DNA of 64,000 nucleotides, taken from NCBI RefSeq assembly GCF_016920785.2, contig NW_024609857.1:134533094-134597093 (forward strand). The letters are read 5' to 3'. Below, in pieces: positions 20,121-31,406 of the stretch. Each line of letters begins with the position of its first letter. Positions within the stretch are counted from its first letter, which is position 1. This DNA comes from Ixodes scapularis. Its lineage: Eukaryota > Arthropoda > Arachnida > Ixodida > Ixodidae. Below the pieces are notes generated by a model. It worked only from the letters and a program-made list of their open reading frames with translations. It ran no database searches and had not been told where the DNA came from. The translations under genes were made by a program, and so were the position numbers.

Positions 20121-20496
20121 GGTATACGACCACTGCACGCCACGGACTCAAAGAACAAGGGAGGGAGAAGTCTGTGTGGCCTTTCGCAGCAACATACCCA
20201 CAGCACCGTCGGGGCGCTATGACGGCAAACCAGAGCGATCTATGAAGTGACATAGAGTCCCTTTACTCAGAAACGTAACTATGCTAAAAATGTCGTTTTT
20301 GCCTTCTACCGTTTTTCTTAAGCCTGCGTTCTTTTTAACATTGTATCTTCGAGAGTAGCTCCATTTATAGCATAATGTAACAGAAAATATTTGTTATGAA
20401 CCATCAAAGATTTCGCTTTGGTTGTCGTTTCCGCAATACAGCACATAAAGGCTTTATGTACGGCCGCATTAAACATTTCGGGGGCGGGGGGGGATA
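20120..20496. other. Unassigned spacer
   Basis: No gene or element end is supported, apart from the flanking CR1-like tail and the right-hand repeat. A G-rich run occurs at about 20480-20493. Confidence 0.4.
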
Positions 20497-20930
20497 GAAA
20501 AAAGTGAAAGCCGTTTGCAACTCCCTGTAACGCCGAATTGGAGCGCAGCTGTTGAGGAGGAGGAGGGAAGGGTACTGAGGGGAGGGTAGACCCCCCTTCT
20601 CCTCCTCCTCCTCCTCCTCCCCTCATTCTTTAATATGCTCCGGGGGGTCACCTGACCTCGGGGGGAGGGGGGTCACGTGACCTCGGGGGGGGGGGGGGGG
20701 GGGTTGTCACGTGACTTCGGGGGGAGGGGGTCACGTGACCGTGGGGGGTCACGTGATCTTGGGCGGTCACGTGGGGGTCACCTTGGGGGGTCACGTGACC
20801 TTGAGGGGACCTTGGGAGGGGTCACGTGACCCTGGGTGACCTTGGGGGTCACGTGATTTTGGGGTGACCTTGGTTACGCCGACGCCGACGCCGCTCAAGC
20901 CGGAAACGGGCGCCTAAGAGGTGCGCTCTA
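20497..20930 (-). mobile_element. Palindrome-packed repeat (HINE-like), copy B, E-box core
   Basis: Read on the minus strand it runs from TAGAGCGCAC(C)TCTTAGGCGCCCG to the CTCAACAGCTGCGCTCC, AATTCGGCGTTACAGGGAG and AAACGGCTTTCACTTTT end. The core (about 20640-20870) is GTCACGTGAC palindromes separated by G-runs (up to 19 G) and AAGGTCA words. There is no coding capacity. Confidence 0.82.
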
Positions 20931-22780
20931 AAAAGAAGTCATAATACTTTAGCTTAACAGTGTTTCTACCCCCAACAAAATTAGTAATATAAAAAAACAG
21001 AGTTGTAAAAGGAAGGGAAAGCACCATACAAACCAAGAAATAACATGAAATGCGCACATCTTGGTTCAGCGAATGAACATATTTCAAAGGTTTTTTCAGC
21101 AGAGAGAGGGGGAAAGGTTGGAATGAAGGCTTCAATGCAGTTTCATGAATTTACTAACTTAGTTTTTGGGAAGCTGACATATTTTTTTTTTGTTTACTTT
21201 CCTTTGTTTTTAGAGGTGTGTGGGAGTAAGGCCGTATATTTAGAGGAGGTTAAGGCTCTCTTAACATGAACCATGCGAAGTTTATTTCTAAAGAGGATAA
21301 AACAACCGCAATTTACGTATTTCAAATAGATTCAAGAAGAGTGCCTAACATATACCTTCAAACCACGCAGAGGATGCATGCTCTGTCGTCGTTCCCGAGG
21401 ACCAGCTTGGAAAAAGTGCCACCTGCTGCGATTTTATTTACGATCTGCTCTGCGGTACAAAGAAATATCAAATATCTGACACCAGCTGCAAGAATCAACA
21501 CTGAGGAAAAAATCAGGACATTTTTCGACGCGTATGTGCCTTAAAACTGAACTTCGCTCAATTAGAAAAATGGTGATGACTGGTTATGTCAACTTGAGCG
21601 ACGCTAATGACACTAAATCTAAAGGGATATTTAAGAAAAATCGGATGGAGTTATTCTTTAGTGCCTCAAGAACGGAGTAATCTATATAAAGTTAAAGCCC
21701 ACTTTCCTCTTCTGAAAATAATAACACAAACGTAAGTCTTAGTTTATAAAGCTAAACGAATGTAACTTTTTTCAGTATCTTACTCATAATTTTCCTCATT
21801 ATATCGTCAAGGCGGTAAAAATTAGTCTAGAGTTGAATTTTGCACAACGAATAATAAAATTGTTCAAATATCTGTCGTGTGTGAATTTGTGAATTTTCGT
21901 GTTGAGTGGTTTTCGTAAAGAATATGCTATCTACGTGATGAAGAATGCTTTACAGCAACACGGGATTTTAAATTAAAGTCAACATGGTAACGCAACCGGA
22001 CAGACACAATAACTCTTCTGCGTTATTCATGTAAGACAACGTCAAGGCCGCAACTAATATCTGACGCAAAAACACAGCACTTGCGTTCGCTCGTATAGGC
22101 AATACTAAAACTCACTACTGTTTAACCGGCTTCCAACGCCAACGAAACGTGCTGCAGTGAGCAGACGTGCAGGCAAGTAGGCGTTCCTTTGAACTGCAAA
22201 GGCTGAGGTTGGCAAAGCGACGTAACGTAAAAATGTTAGCAACTAAATGTTATAATAAAAGATTGATAATGACTAGGGAAATTTTAGATGTATGCGATTA
22301 AAAACGGGGATACAAAGTGCGTCAGTCAGACGTTGCTACATTTATACAGCTGAGATATCGCCTTTCCAGAGACAATGCTGTATTGAGCAAGGATCTCCGC
22401 CATCGGTAAGTATCGGGAACTTTGATAACTTTTTTAATATGCTCATTGGCCGCGCATGGATGTAAAAAAAAACGTTTGTTTTTGCCAATTTTTTTTTTTT
22501 TTTGTAAAGCGTAGCGTTTAGAGGCTCGTGTCGCAGAAAAGCCAGTGTCGGCGTCGGTGGCATCTTGACGGGAAAATCCTGATTGGTCGATAGGGTCATG
22601 ATGTCACAGCCACATCACTTCGCGCGAGAATTTTAAAACAACCCACCACACCCACTTGAAACTTAAGGTCAAACGTGTAATAAAAGTGATTAAAAAAATG
22701 ACGTGTAGCGCGAATTAAAGGTCGCCGCATGCCTCAAATGAGTTCACTTTGTAACGTAATTAATTTGCCTTAAAAAAGTG
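20931..22780. other. Unassigned AT-rich DNA
   Basis: Short ORFs only (the longest about 92 codons at 21266-21544), without a recognisable domain. Poly-T/A runs occur (for example 22468-22476 and 22490-22503). I see no element termini here. Confidence 0.4.
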
Positions 22781-22787
22781 GCAAGGA

Positions 22788-22862
22788 TCTTAGGCGAGAT
22801 TCGACCCCACGACCCTTCTGTTGCTAGCCAGACACGCTACTGACTAGCCATGTCCGCCCCAC
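22788..22862 (-). repeat. tRNA-like (SINE-type) segment
   Basis: On the minus strand a box-A-like TGGCTAGTCAGTAGCG and a box-B-like GGGGTCGAATCTCGCC are spaced as in a tRNA gene, with an anticodon-arm-like middle. The downstream sequence is not obviously tRNA-processed. I read it as a tRNA-derived SINE or pseudo-tRNA. Confidence 0.45.
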
Positions 22863-23782
22863 TACCTGCTCACTGGCAGGAAGACCCCGAGAATCGAATG
22901 AGAATGCGATGCGAAGAGAGCCAGATAAAACTATCGCGTGCAACTCTTAAATTCGAACCTTAACCGTCCTCCATGTTTTTTGTTTTTTTAATCTTAAATT
23001 CAGATTCAGCGCTTGTCCTCTGTGCACATCTTCTTTGTCCATGTTTTTTGTGCGTATATTCCCTTTTCTCACTGATTCGTCCAGCCGTCGTTCTGCGCGG
23101 CCACGACCTACCTGCAGCCTTTTGTATTGGATGTATGCTGCTCGCATTGACAAATACAAAACTGCGGCGTTAAAGACGGCAATTTGTGCTCGAAAATGGT
23201 TTATCATATTTCCGCGAGCAGCCACGCTGGCAGTTTCGACAACATATTTTAAAATTTTGCCAACATAACCTAAAAAAAAGTGTTGTAGACCTGATTTTTG
23301 TTTGTTTCTCTCCAATGTTAGAGCGCTTGTTTGTTTCTATAAAGTGCAGCTCGAGTGGGGGAAAAATAACTGTTCAATCGACAGGTCGAAACATACTTGA
23401 TTAATAGAACTATCTGCAGGCTGGTATCAGTAAAGTTACCTTTCCAAGTCGCACACGTGGAGGAAACAGGATATTTCAGGTTTTCAGTCACCATACCTCC
23501 TTGACGCATAAATAGTAAGCGCCAGTTATTTCACGTGTCATAATTAGTATGAATCTTAACAAAACGCAACGGGTGCCAATCCGGTACCGGTTAAAATATT
23601 TTTGAGTATATTTTTTGCACGTTAATAATTTTATAGGAACCTATTTGATCTTAATTTTCAAAAATCATAATATGTGCCACTTTCTTTGTTTTTATAAAAC
23701 AAAGGACCAGGGTGTTTCCGGAAACGCGGGCAAAATCGCCCCTGCAAAAACTAAGCATCGCACAAATAAAATGACACGTTTA

Positions 23783-25316
23783 AAAACCTGTAATGCGAAA
23801 TTAGAGCGCAGCTGTTCAGGAAGAGGAGGAGAGGGTACGGAGAGGAGTGTATGCCCCCCGTACTCCCCTCCTCCTTCTTATCCCGCTAAATTTAGCTCGG
23901 AAAATTTACCCGCCAAATTTGGCGGGAAAATTGACGTCACGTGACCTCAACAACAGTTCAGTTTCCCCGCTAAATTTAGCGGGGAAGATGACGTCACCTG
24001 ACTTCGTGTACCGTCAACCATGAACAAATTCCGTTTCTCCACTAGATTTAGCGGGACAATCGACGTCAAATGACCTCTACACCAATTCGATTTACGCTAA
24101 ACATAGCGGAGCGGTTACGCCGACGGCGACGCCAACGCCGACGGCGTCGCCGCCGAACGAGGAAACCGGCGCCTGTTTCACATGCAGCGATTCCGCGGCC
24201 GAAATCGCTGCCGCTAGCGGCGCGGCAGTACGGATCGCGAGGTTTCACTTCACATGAGCGTTTTCTGCCGTTGCGATGGCCAATGTTGCTTGCAGAAAGC
24301 AGATGCGCAGTTGCAGCAAGCATATGCTCCTAAGTTCTTTGAGCTGCGCGTACCAAAGAACCCGACGCTTCGACACTTCACTGGGCGCGATATAGTTTGT
24401 CTTACTTGGTGTGGCGATCTGTGTTGGAAACGACACATCAATGTCGCTCAGTTCTTCTTCTTCTTTTGTTTTTCTCACTAGCGCTCGCACAAGCCGCTTC
24501 CGATTAGCGTCTCTTGCGCTCGCTACAGTTGGTACTCAAGCTAGGAAGTAAAAAAGAGCCGCGTAATTAATTGAGAAAACTAGTTCCGAGGAAGGGGACA
24601 GCAATCCACCTCCTTCATAATTTCCTGAACATATTTCCTCTCTTCTCGACCACCCCTGCAAAGTCGAACCTATTTTTTCGAAAACCAACACATTCAAAAA
24701 CTCACCTCTTCCATTACACATATCGGCTTGAAATAGCTTGCCCACAAGCTTGGCAACTACCAGTGGCCATAAATGGTTTTTGCAGCTGATTTCTAAAATG
24801 TTCGAATAATGTTTATATAATGATGTTTTCAAACTTTTTCTTAAGTTATTTTTCTTTTTGCAGTATTTTGTTCTCTTGTTTTCGAGCCTTGAAAATGACA
24901 CTCTCCTTATGAACTGCTTCCCTCAAGAGGCCTTTAAGGCAATACAAATGAAAAGAAATGACACTGTTCCGACGCGACTGCTGAAAGCAAACAAGCTCGA
25001 CTGGCCGGAAAAAAAAAATCGCAGACCAGTCGCTTGCGTACTTTCTCTGCTTGTCGTCTGCTTCACGAACGTGAAAACGCCGCCGTAAATATGCGCCAGC
25101 TTTCCCGCAATGTTTTTCCCCCTGTCACGTGATTTCCCGCCACGCTGTGAGTGGCCCTTGCGGAAGCTGCAGCTCTGCCGCGACGAAAAATGTCCAACCT
25201 GGTGGAACCGTGCCGCTCAGCCGCTGCGGCTGGTCAGAGCGCCGCAACGGCAGAAATCGCGCCGCTTTAGGGCCAAAATCGCTGCATGTGAAACGCGCTT
25301 AAGAGTTGCGCTCGAA
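23783..25316 (-). mobile_element. Palindrome-packed repeat (HINE-like), copy C, split by a TIR element
   Basis: Minus-strand copy. Its right end is the complement of AACCTGTAATGCGAAATTAGAGCGCAGCTGTTC (read on plus at 23785). The core (about 23880-24115) has CCCGCTAAATTTAGC, CCCGCCAAATTTGGCGGG and GACGTCA dyads. The GCCGACGGCGTCGC microsatellite and GAGGAAACCGGCGCC follow. The remaining terminal part, TTAAGAGTTGCGCTCG, is found only after the 1.1-kb TIR element at 24175-25294. It is more diverged than copies A, E and F. Confidence 0.75.
24175..25294. mobile_element. TIR element (GTTTCACATGCAGCG ends) inside repeat copy C
   Basis: The left end GTTTCACATGCAGCGATT is mirrored by ATCGCTGCATGTGAAAC at the right. 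The flanks GCGCCT (24169-24174) and GCGCTT (25295-25300) are near-identical and correspond to one GCGCCTAAGAG site in intact repeat copies. The duplication is therefore about 5-6 bp, with one difference. Inner arms continue the symmetry with AAATCGC and GCCGC words. No transposase is recognisable, so the superfamily is unassigned. Confidence 0.68.
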
Positions 25317-25377
25317 AAAAGTTGATGCGGTAGTTGTCTGTGTCGAAGTGCCCATTAAAGGAAATATTAGCGTTCAA

Positions 25378-25490
25378 TATTTCCACGCGCGTCACCCATC
25401 GAGCACGTGCGTGGCCAAGTGTTTACAATACTTGGCTTTCGTGCGGAGGCCCCGAGTTCGATTCTTGGGAGCGGCGCATTATTTATTTTT
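25378..25490 (+). repeat. Partial LTR-like repeat carrying a tRNA-like segment
   Basis: It begins TATTTCCACGCGCGTC and includes GCGTGGCCAAGTG (box-A-like) and CGAGTTCGATTC (box-B-like). It is clearly homologous to the start of the gypsy LTR at 58142. It breaks off in a T-rich stretch where repeat copy D is inserted. Alternatively it is a SINE that also sits at 58142. Confidence 0.55.
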
Positions 25491-25960
25491 AGGGCGCAGC
25501 TCTTAGGCGCCCGTTTCCGGCTTGAGCGACGTCGGCATCGCCGTCGGCAGAACCGCGCGGTGCATTATGGGAAACGCCCCATCAGGCAACGCACGGGTCT
25601 CACTCGTGACCCACGCGTTGCATTATGGGACGTTCCCCATAATGACGTCACACATACCGTCACGGGTCACGAGGGTCCCGCGCGTTGCATTATGTGACGT
25701 TTCCTCCTCCTCCCCTTCTCCTACTCCCCCCTCATCATCCTCCCTCCTCCTCCTCCATCCTCATCTCTCCTCCTTCTCCTCGTCCTCCCTCGTCCTCCCT
25801 CCTCCTCCTCCCTTGTCCTCCTCTCCCTCCTCTCTTGTCCTCCTCTCCTCTCCCTCCTCCTGCTCCCCTTCCTCCTCCCACCTTTCTCCTTCTCCTCCCG
25901 TCCTCCTCCGCCCACCCTCTCCCTCCTCATCCTCCTTCAAAAGAAAATAGTGCTTGATTA
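25491..25960 (+). mobile_element. Palindrome-packed repeat (HINE-like), copy D, 5' part
   Basis: The left end reads AGGGCGCAGCTCTTAGGCGC, then CCGGCTTGAGCGACGTCGG. It is followed by three spaced CGCG(T/G)TGCATTATG(G/T)GA(A/C) units with intervening GACGTCA and CACGGGTCACGAGGG, a fourth type of core. After 25700 a long CTCCTCC pyrimidine tract replaces the usual short one. The normal right end (GAGCTGCGCTCC) is missing. Confidence 0.65.
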
Positions 25961-26022
25961 AGGGGGGAGGAGGAGGAGATGAGGAGGGAGAGGAGGAAGA
26001 GGAGGAGAAGGAGGCGGGGAGA
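25700..26022. repeat. Polypyrimidine tract facing a polypurine tract
   Basis: About 245 bp of almost pure C/T (CTCCTCCTC-type) is followed after about 15 bp by about 60 bp of almost pure A/G (GGAGGAGGAG-type). The two can pair as an inverted repeat. Low-complexity proline/serine ORFs across it are artefacts. Confidence 0.8.
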
Positions 26023-26111
26023 GGCCAGTTTCCCATTGTGCAGGCAATTGATATCACCATTCATAAGTCACAGAGAGGCACGTATGAAAACGTGGTATAA
26101 TCGTTATTCTA

Positions 26112-26471
26112 GTGGCCATCTACATGGGTACGGGTTGTGCTGTACCGATTGATCTCTGTGGCACGTCAGATGAAGTTGGTAAATTGTGTGCCGCCAAGGT
26201 CGACAACGGCTTGCTCCTGGTAGCTGCGTATCTCTCGCCTATGGGACTCACCAAATATTTCGTGCAAGACATAGAAGAACTTCATACCAGTCATGCAGCA
26301 AAACACCCATTGGCCCCGAGGGACGTGCACTCGCTGTTCTGCTGTGCCGTCTCGGGGAGCACGCTCAAGACTAATTCTGAGGAAATAAAAAAAAACACCG
26401 AGCAGTCTTGGACAAAGCCGACAGAAAGTAGGATGACATCGACAGCACGACGTGCGTCGTCAAAGTGTTGA
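26112..26471 (+). pseudogene. LINE-type APE endonuclease fragment
   Basis: The frame has VDNGLLLVAAYLSP preceded by GKLCAAKV, the strand-loop pattern of APE endonucleases in non-LTR elements (hydrophobic-A-x-Y-x-x-P). Only a short middle portion is present and no RT follows. The Harbinger-like element begins at 26478, just downstream. It could also come from a helicase-associated endonuclease of a Helitron-type element. Confidence 0.45.
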
Positions 26472-26477
26472 CTTTAA

Positions 26478-27800
26478 TGGCGCGTTCACACTGGAAGCGG
26501 ATCCGCGTTCGCAAAGCGGATCCGGGCGTTCTCAACCGCAAAGCGGCTAGGATCGAGCGGTTGGAGCGCGTTCTTGCCAACCGCTTCGGGACCAATTTCT
26601 CCCAACCGCGTTCACGAACCGCAAACAGGCAACCAATCACAACGCGACGCTGACGTGACGTCAGTGACTTTCAAAGCAAGATGGCACCTGTCGGTGGTGA
26701 GGCATCCAAGGCGCTGTAGTCCTAGCGCTGTAGTCTTAGCTTTCGACAAATCAACGCAGAAAGTTGATGTTCACGTCCATCACTTGAATCCGCCGCGAAA
26801 AGAATTGACTCGTAATTTTAACGGGCTTCGCACCGGTGATTTGGTTCGGGTAATTTGGTCCGGGTGCCATAGCCCAAGCTCGCTGTCTTGTTAATCTCTG
26901 CCTGTAGAACGTCGGAACCCGCCCCTGATCGACCGAAATGTCAGCTTTTCTACCCACTAAGATAGTCGCGTGAACTATTGGAAACTTTCGACACCGTGCA
27001 TGATCACCACGAAGGCCGATAGAGACGTCGTGAGCTTGATTGCGTAGCTAACGCACTACCGCGGAGGGGGCAGGGTACCCGCGCTAGCTCGACCTGTAAC
27101 GTTTACTACTAATAAAATAAATAAAGGGAACCTACTCAAAGGAATAAAGTGTACGTACCAGACACTACAGAGGTAATCCATACGGCGTTTATTTGAGCCT
27201 AATGTCAAACAAACAGTAGACTCGATCGACGAGCGAGTAACGAGAGGAGAGTCCACCACCAACGAAGCCACGACCGGTTAGCACCGAACACATTCCCCCG
27301 CACCACGGTCCACCCCACCGCTCACAGCTTCGAAAATGATAAGACCGAACAACAACGAGGGAGGAAAACCGGCCCTTTATCCCGAAAACAAGGTCAGCTA
27401 TTAATGCGGGAAGGGTCCACTTCGAAGAAAAGGTCGGGGGCATCCTGTTCTGAGTCAGCAAGGCGCGCCTAGCTGGGCTTTGCTTGTGGGCGAAGTCGAG
27501 GGAATCACAGGCGAATTTTGCGGGTCCATGCTCCTTTTTCGCTGCCTGAACCCGTGATGCGTGCGAACATCCCGGAGAAAAATATTCCGAGTGCCAAAAT
27601 AGCAAAAGTTTGGCTTTGGATCTTGAATTAGAGTGGATTTTGGATTGCAAAACAGGGTTGCCAAACGCAAGTCTCAAAAGATCACGCGTGATGGCCGAGA
27701 AACCGCCAACCGCCTCTGGGTGTGTCTGAACGGGGTCGCTCGCGAGCCGCATCCGCGACCGCTTCGCGAACGCGGATCCGCTTCCAGCGTGAATGCGCCA
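26478..27800. mobile_element. PIF/Harbinger-like TIR element, 1.3 kb, TAA duplication
   Basis: The left end TGGCGCGTTCACACTGGAAG is mirrored at the right by CTTCCAGCGTGAATGCGCCA. The inner arm has GCGGATCCGCGTTCGC on the left and GCGAACGCGGATCCGC on the right. TAA flanks both sides (26475-26477, 27801-27803), the 3-bp duplication typical of PIF/Harbinger. A CRE/YY1-like block (GTGACGTCAGTGA, then AAGATGGC) lies near 26654-26684. No transposase of useful length is visible, so it is probably non-autonomous and may contain other inserted DNA. Confidence 0.78.
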
Positions 27801-27865
27801 TAACACTGTCTCATTCTCCCGCCTTGATCCTGCTGTACTTTTCTCCTGGCACCGGCAGAACTTAC

Positions 27866-28046
27866 CGATCCTTCACACTGGAATCGGATCCGCGTTCGCA
27901 AAGCGGTTGCGAACGCGGTTGTATAAAGATCCAGTACAATTGCACTCGCACTCGATGTCATCAAGTGCGCGTGACATTGTACTGGATCTTTATACAACCG
28001 CGTTCGCAACCGCTTTGCGAACGCGAATCCGTTTCCACTGTAAATG
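27866..28046. mobile_element. Short foldback MITE related to the Harbinger-like element
   Basis: The arm TTCACACTGGAATCGGATCC, then GCGTTCGCAAAGCGG and a TATAAAGATCCAGTACAAT block, is mirrored around about 27955. The far end is CGAATCCGTTTCCACTGTAAA. The outer 25 bp resemble the ends of the 1.3-kb element at 26478-27800. The dyad is nearly perfect over about 75 bp per arm. Confidence 0.75.
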
Positions 28047-28289
28047 AGCGGTTAGTCGGATTTGAGCTTTCATATATGAGAACTACATTTACTTTCTCGA
28101 GGCAAGCGGTGAGCGAGAATACCATAATATATATATACAGTATATTACGGCTAGGCGCAGATTAAAAATTGCAACTGGATTAATCGCCACCGTTGAATCG
28201 ATTAATTAATCGAATAATCGGTTGCGTTGATTTTGATAATATATTAAAAAGAATACAACAACTCGTCTTGGCGTTGAGTTGTTGCCTTT

Positions 28290-28324
28290 TACCAGAGAGT
28301 AAAAGCTTCTTTTACTCTCTGGTA
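28290..28324. other. Near-perfect 16-bp hairpin
   Basis: TACCAGAGAGTAAAAG is followed by a 3-base loop and its exact complement ending CTCTGGTA. It lies between the left end of the hAT element and the transposase stop region. It could be a hairpin in the transposase 3' UTR, or a subterminal feature. Confidence 0.7.
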
Positions 28325-28694
28325 CACGGCGCAAAGGACGTTTACAATTGATGATGCATATATTTAAACCTAGAGCCACTAAATAAGCTACGCTTAGAGT
28401 ATTGGCACTATGTTCCCCGGCATTTGTTGTGGGTGCCGCATTTTGGCTCGTATGCAGAGCAGACGCAACTGCTGATCGTCATGATTCAAAAGTGCGCCTT
28501 CCTCAGCATTAGATTTGGTGTTAGGAAGGTCACGCAATATTGATTTGGTCTGTCACGAACTGTTTAAACATTCGCGGAGGGCGGAGAGGCGTTTCCCGTG
28601 ATTTCAGATAAAGCTTCGGATAACTGGCAACCATGATTTTAAGACACAATACAGCCAAGTGTCGTTACGCTGAAGCTTAGCTTATTTAGTGACA

Positions 28695-30455
28695 CTAGCT
28701 CAGCGATTCAAAGACTCGCATACTTTTCCTCCAGCTCCAAAGACAAAGAAGTTTGTCCACATTCTCCGGCAGGAGCGAGTTCATTAGTTTGTTCACGATC
28801 ATGCCTGCTGCACTGAAGAGACGCTCATACGGCGTTGAGGTGGATGGAACGCACATCACCCTCTTAACGATTGGCGCTAGCTCGGGAAGGAGAGAGCCCA
28901 GCGCTCGCCACCACTGCATCGGGTGCAGGTCATCGTCTGTTACTTCTTGCAGCGAACGATAAAGTGACGCTTGGCAGGAGATTTAAGCTTCTTCACTTTC
29001 CTCCGAGAAGGCGTTTTTTTTTTTTGTTGTCGCGATGAGTGTAAGGCGATATACGTGCCAGCTGGACAAGCTCTTGCCACACGTATTCTCGGCTATCTTT
29101 GTCGATGCAAGCGAGGCTCTTGAGCCGAGGGTCGAGACACGTCGCCATCTCGTAATCGTTGTAGTGCGGCCACGCGCTTAGCCTCTCATCGATCGAATCC
29201 ACCAGCATGGCCTTGAAGCAGCTGATGAAGGCGGGTACACAGTCGTTTATTTTAATTTTATTCTTCAGCATATTTATGGCTGGAATGAGGATAGACTGTG
29301 TTACATACTTGTTTCCTCGAAGGAGCTTCGTTACCCCAAGAAGGGGTCTCAAAACCTCCCACAGTTGTTCTAGCATGTCCCAGTCGACGTCTGTGAGGCG
29401 GGGGACAGTCGCTTCGCTCACACTGTCGTCCTTCATGGCGCCGCTGCAAGCCTCCTTCAGTTTAAGCAGGTTGTTTATCATTATGTAGGTGCTATTCCAT
29501 CGCGTGGCAATATCTTGCTGAAGCTTTTTTTTTTTTTCTTTTGAGCTCCGGGATCAGATGCGTACTTTGAAAGGGCGGCCTGGGGGTTCGAGTTGTGTTT
29601 AAAATGACCCACAGTAAGGCGACAGGCGGCCAGTACTCGCTCCACTCCTGTCACGCTGAGCGCCTTGTGGATGCACAGCTGCAACGTATGTGCTGCGCAC
29701 TTCAGGCTCTGGAAGCTCGCTCTCTCTAAACCAAGACAAATGTTACGTGCGTTATCGGTGCACACAACTTCCACCTTCTGATCAATTTTCCACCCCACAG
29801 CAGCCTCCAAAACCTCACGGGCACATTCTTCTGCTGCGTGACGTTCCCGTACGTGTCTCACCTGCAGCGTTGCAGATCGCAACACCCAGTCGTCGTCAAT
29901 CCAAGGCGCCGTTACGCCAAGGTAGGCATTATTGGCAGTTGGGGTCCAGAAGTCAGCTGTTAAGCTGATGAAGCTAGTTGCCGAAAGGTCTGTTTGAAGA
30001 CACTCTCTTTTGGTGTTGTACAGGCTGTCCACCCTAGCACTCACTGCGCGACGCGATGGCAGCTGGTATGACAGAGAGCTTAAGGATATCTGAAGATCAT
30101 TCTTCAGTTCTGGATCTTCAACGATTTCCAGTGGCCGGCTTGCAGAAACAAGCCAAGAAGTAAGGGCTTGGGCGATGTTTTCTTCTTTTTTTGGAGAAGG
30201 GCGTCGATGAGAAGGCGTCGATTGTTGTCTGCGTTTTTGCGGATGATCCTTGTTACAGCGGCGTACTTTGGTGCTTAACTGGTAGGTGATACTAAAGCTA
30301 ACTTACGCTTGCACTCTACGAAAACGCCTTTTCGCAGATGCGGCAGTGGACTTCCTTCGAGTTAAGAACTTCACCGTTGGAGTTTACTTTAAACCCAAAC
30401 TTTCCGGCGAGACTGCCTTTTATACTCGCGAACCCGTCCATGTTTACGGGCCGAA
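28695..30455 (-). pseudogene. hAT transposase with BED zinc finger (ZBED-like), broken
   Basis: Read on the minus strand, the N-terminus has a BED-type finger near 30330-30450 (KFGFKVNSNGEVLNSKEVHC, then CEKAFS and a stop). The middle ORF at 29481-30044 has SLTADFWTPTANNAYLGVTA and VVCTDNARNIC, the first conserved blocks of the hAT RNase-H-like core. A shift in a poly-A run near 29528 leads to the ORF at 28993-29481 (WNSTYIMINNLLKLKEAC). Another A-rich shift near 29020 leads to the C-terminal dimerisation block (CVPSTSTPYERLFSAAGMIV, 28695-28919). Breaks sit in homopolymers, so assembly errors are possible for two of them. Confidence 0.82.
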
Positions 30456-30951
30456 TAATGAAACAAGTAACGATGGCGTTGTTAGCTTCCCAGCTTGTTT
30501 GTCTTGTCTGGGCAGGATGTGTAATAGATCCTCAACACGTGACGTTTGCGGTCGCGCGGGGATCAATTGCGGGCGCGGCTTGGTTGCCTGGCCTCGGCAG
30601 AACTGTAATGTATATCTTCGAACACGCGACGCTTCGCGAGCGCGAGACTTGAACTTTGTCCATAGCACCTGACTGGGAACGGAAAACCGCTCGGGACAGA
30701 ACGACTGGATCCATGCAACGCAGTGTTTTCCTTCGGAGGGGGGCGGGGGGGGCGGGGGGGGGGGACGGTAGAAGGGGCATGATTTACTTTTAGTTTGTGC
30801 AGGTCGTCCAGGATAGAGCCATGCGTGCGTCCCATCGACCTATTTTTGGGTACCAATTAAAAAACTGATCAACCAGTTAAATAAATTGACCGCGATTAAA
30901 GTCTTAATCGATTAATCGGAAGGTCAATCGATCAATTGCCCAGCCCTAATA

Positions 30952-31160
30952 TATATGTGGTGTACAAAAGGGGTTCCACGTGGCGAGCCGCGGTCATTCT
31001 CGACCCAGCGTTCGATCCTGCAGTTTCGCAGCCATCAACAGCTGCGACGCTAAGCTTCTTTTATATGTTGGGGGGGGGGGGGGGGCACAAGTTCGCCCCA
31101 TTAAACGTTTAGTTTGCTGCATTCCTCGTCGCCTCATCAATTGTCCTTCGTGACATTTTG
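30952..31160 (+). repeat. Partial gypsy LTR (3' part)
   Basis: GTGTACAAAAGGGG, GTGGCGAGCCGCGG, GCGACGCTAAGCTTCTTTTA and CCCCATTAAACGTTTAGTTTG recur with few changes in the LTR at 58360-58550. The 5' part is missing, cut near the hAT element end at 30948. The sequence after 31160 leads into a gag frame. Confidence 0.65.
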
Positions 31161-31406
31161 TTGAAGGTGCGGGGTACCGCATTCCATGCGCATGAAACGT
31201 ACACCTGAAAAGGTCTGTCGGACCCGATCCTTTTCCAGTCCCGGCAAACTAATCCACGCCGACGAACCCGAAACCCGAGCCAGCTGCCGCAAAAAGGTCA
31301 TCCTTTGGAGTTCGGTCAACTACCAGAACAGCCGAGAATGAAGAAGGCGCCGACGATGAACACCACGTCGCAGCAAGACTGAACGCCACCGCCGTCTATA
31401 GTCTAC

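Larger units (their letters stand above)
28146..30948 (-). mobile_element. hAT (Ac/ZBED-type) DNA transposon, decayed
   Basis: The minus-strand start TAGGGCTGGGCAATTGATCG (right edge) is mirrored imperfectly by TACGGCTAGGCGCAGATTAA (left edge). Both are followed by ATTAATCGATTAA-rich subterminal text. The flanks CAGTATAT and ATATATAT are compatible with a decayed 8-bp duplication in an AT repeat. It carries a broken BED-finger hAT transposase (28695-30455). Confidence 0.78.

Noticed and set aside
25522..26060. Proline/serine-rich and arginine/glutamate-rich ORFs
   Set aside because: Low-complexity translation of the polypyrimidine/polypurine tracts.
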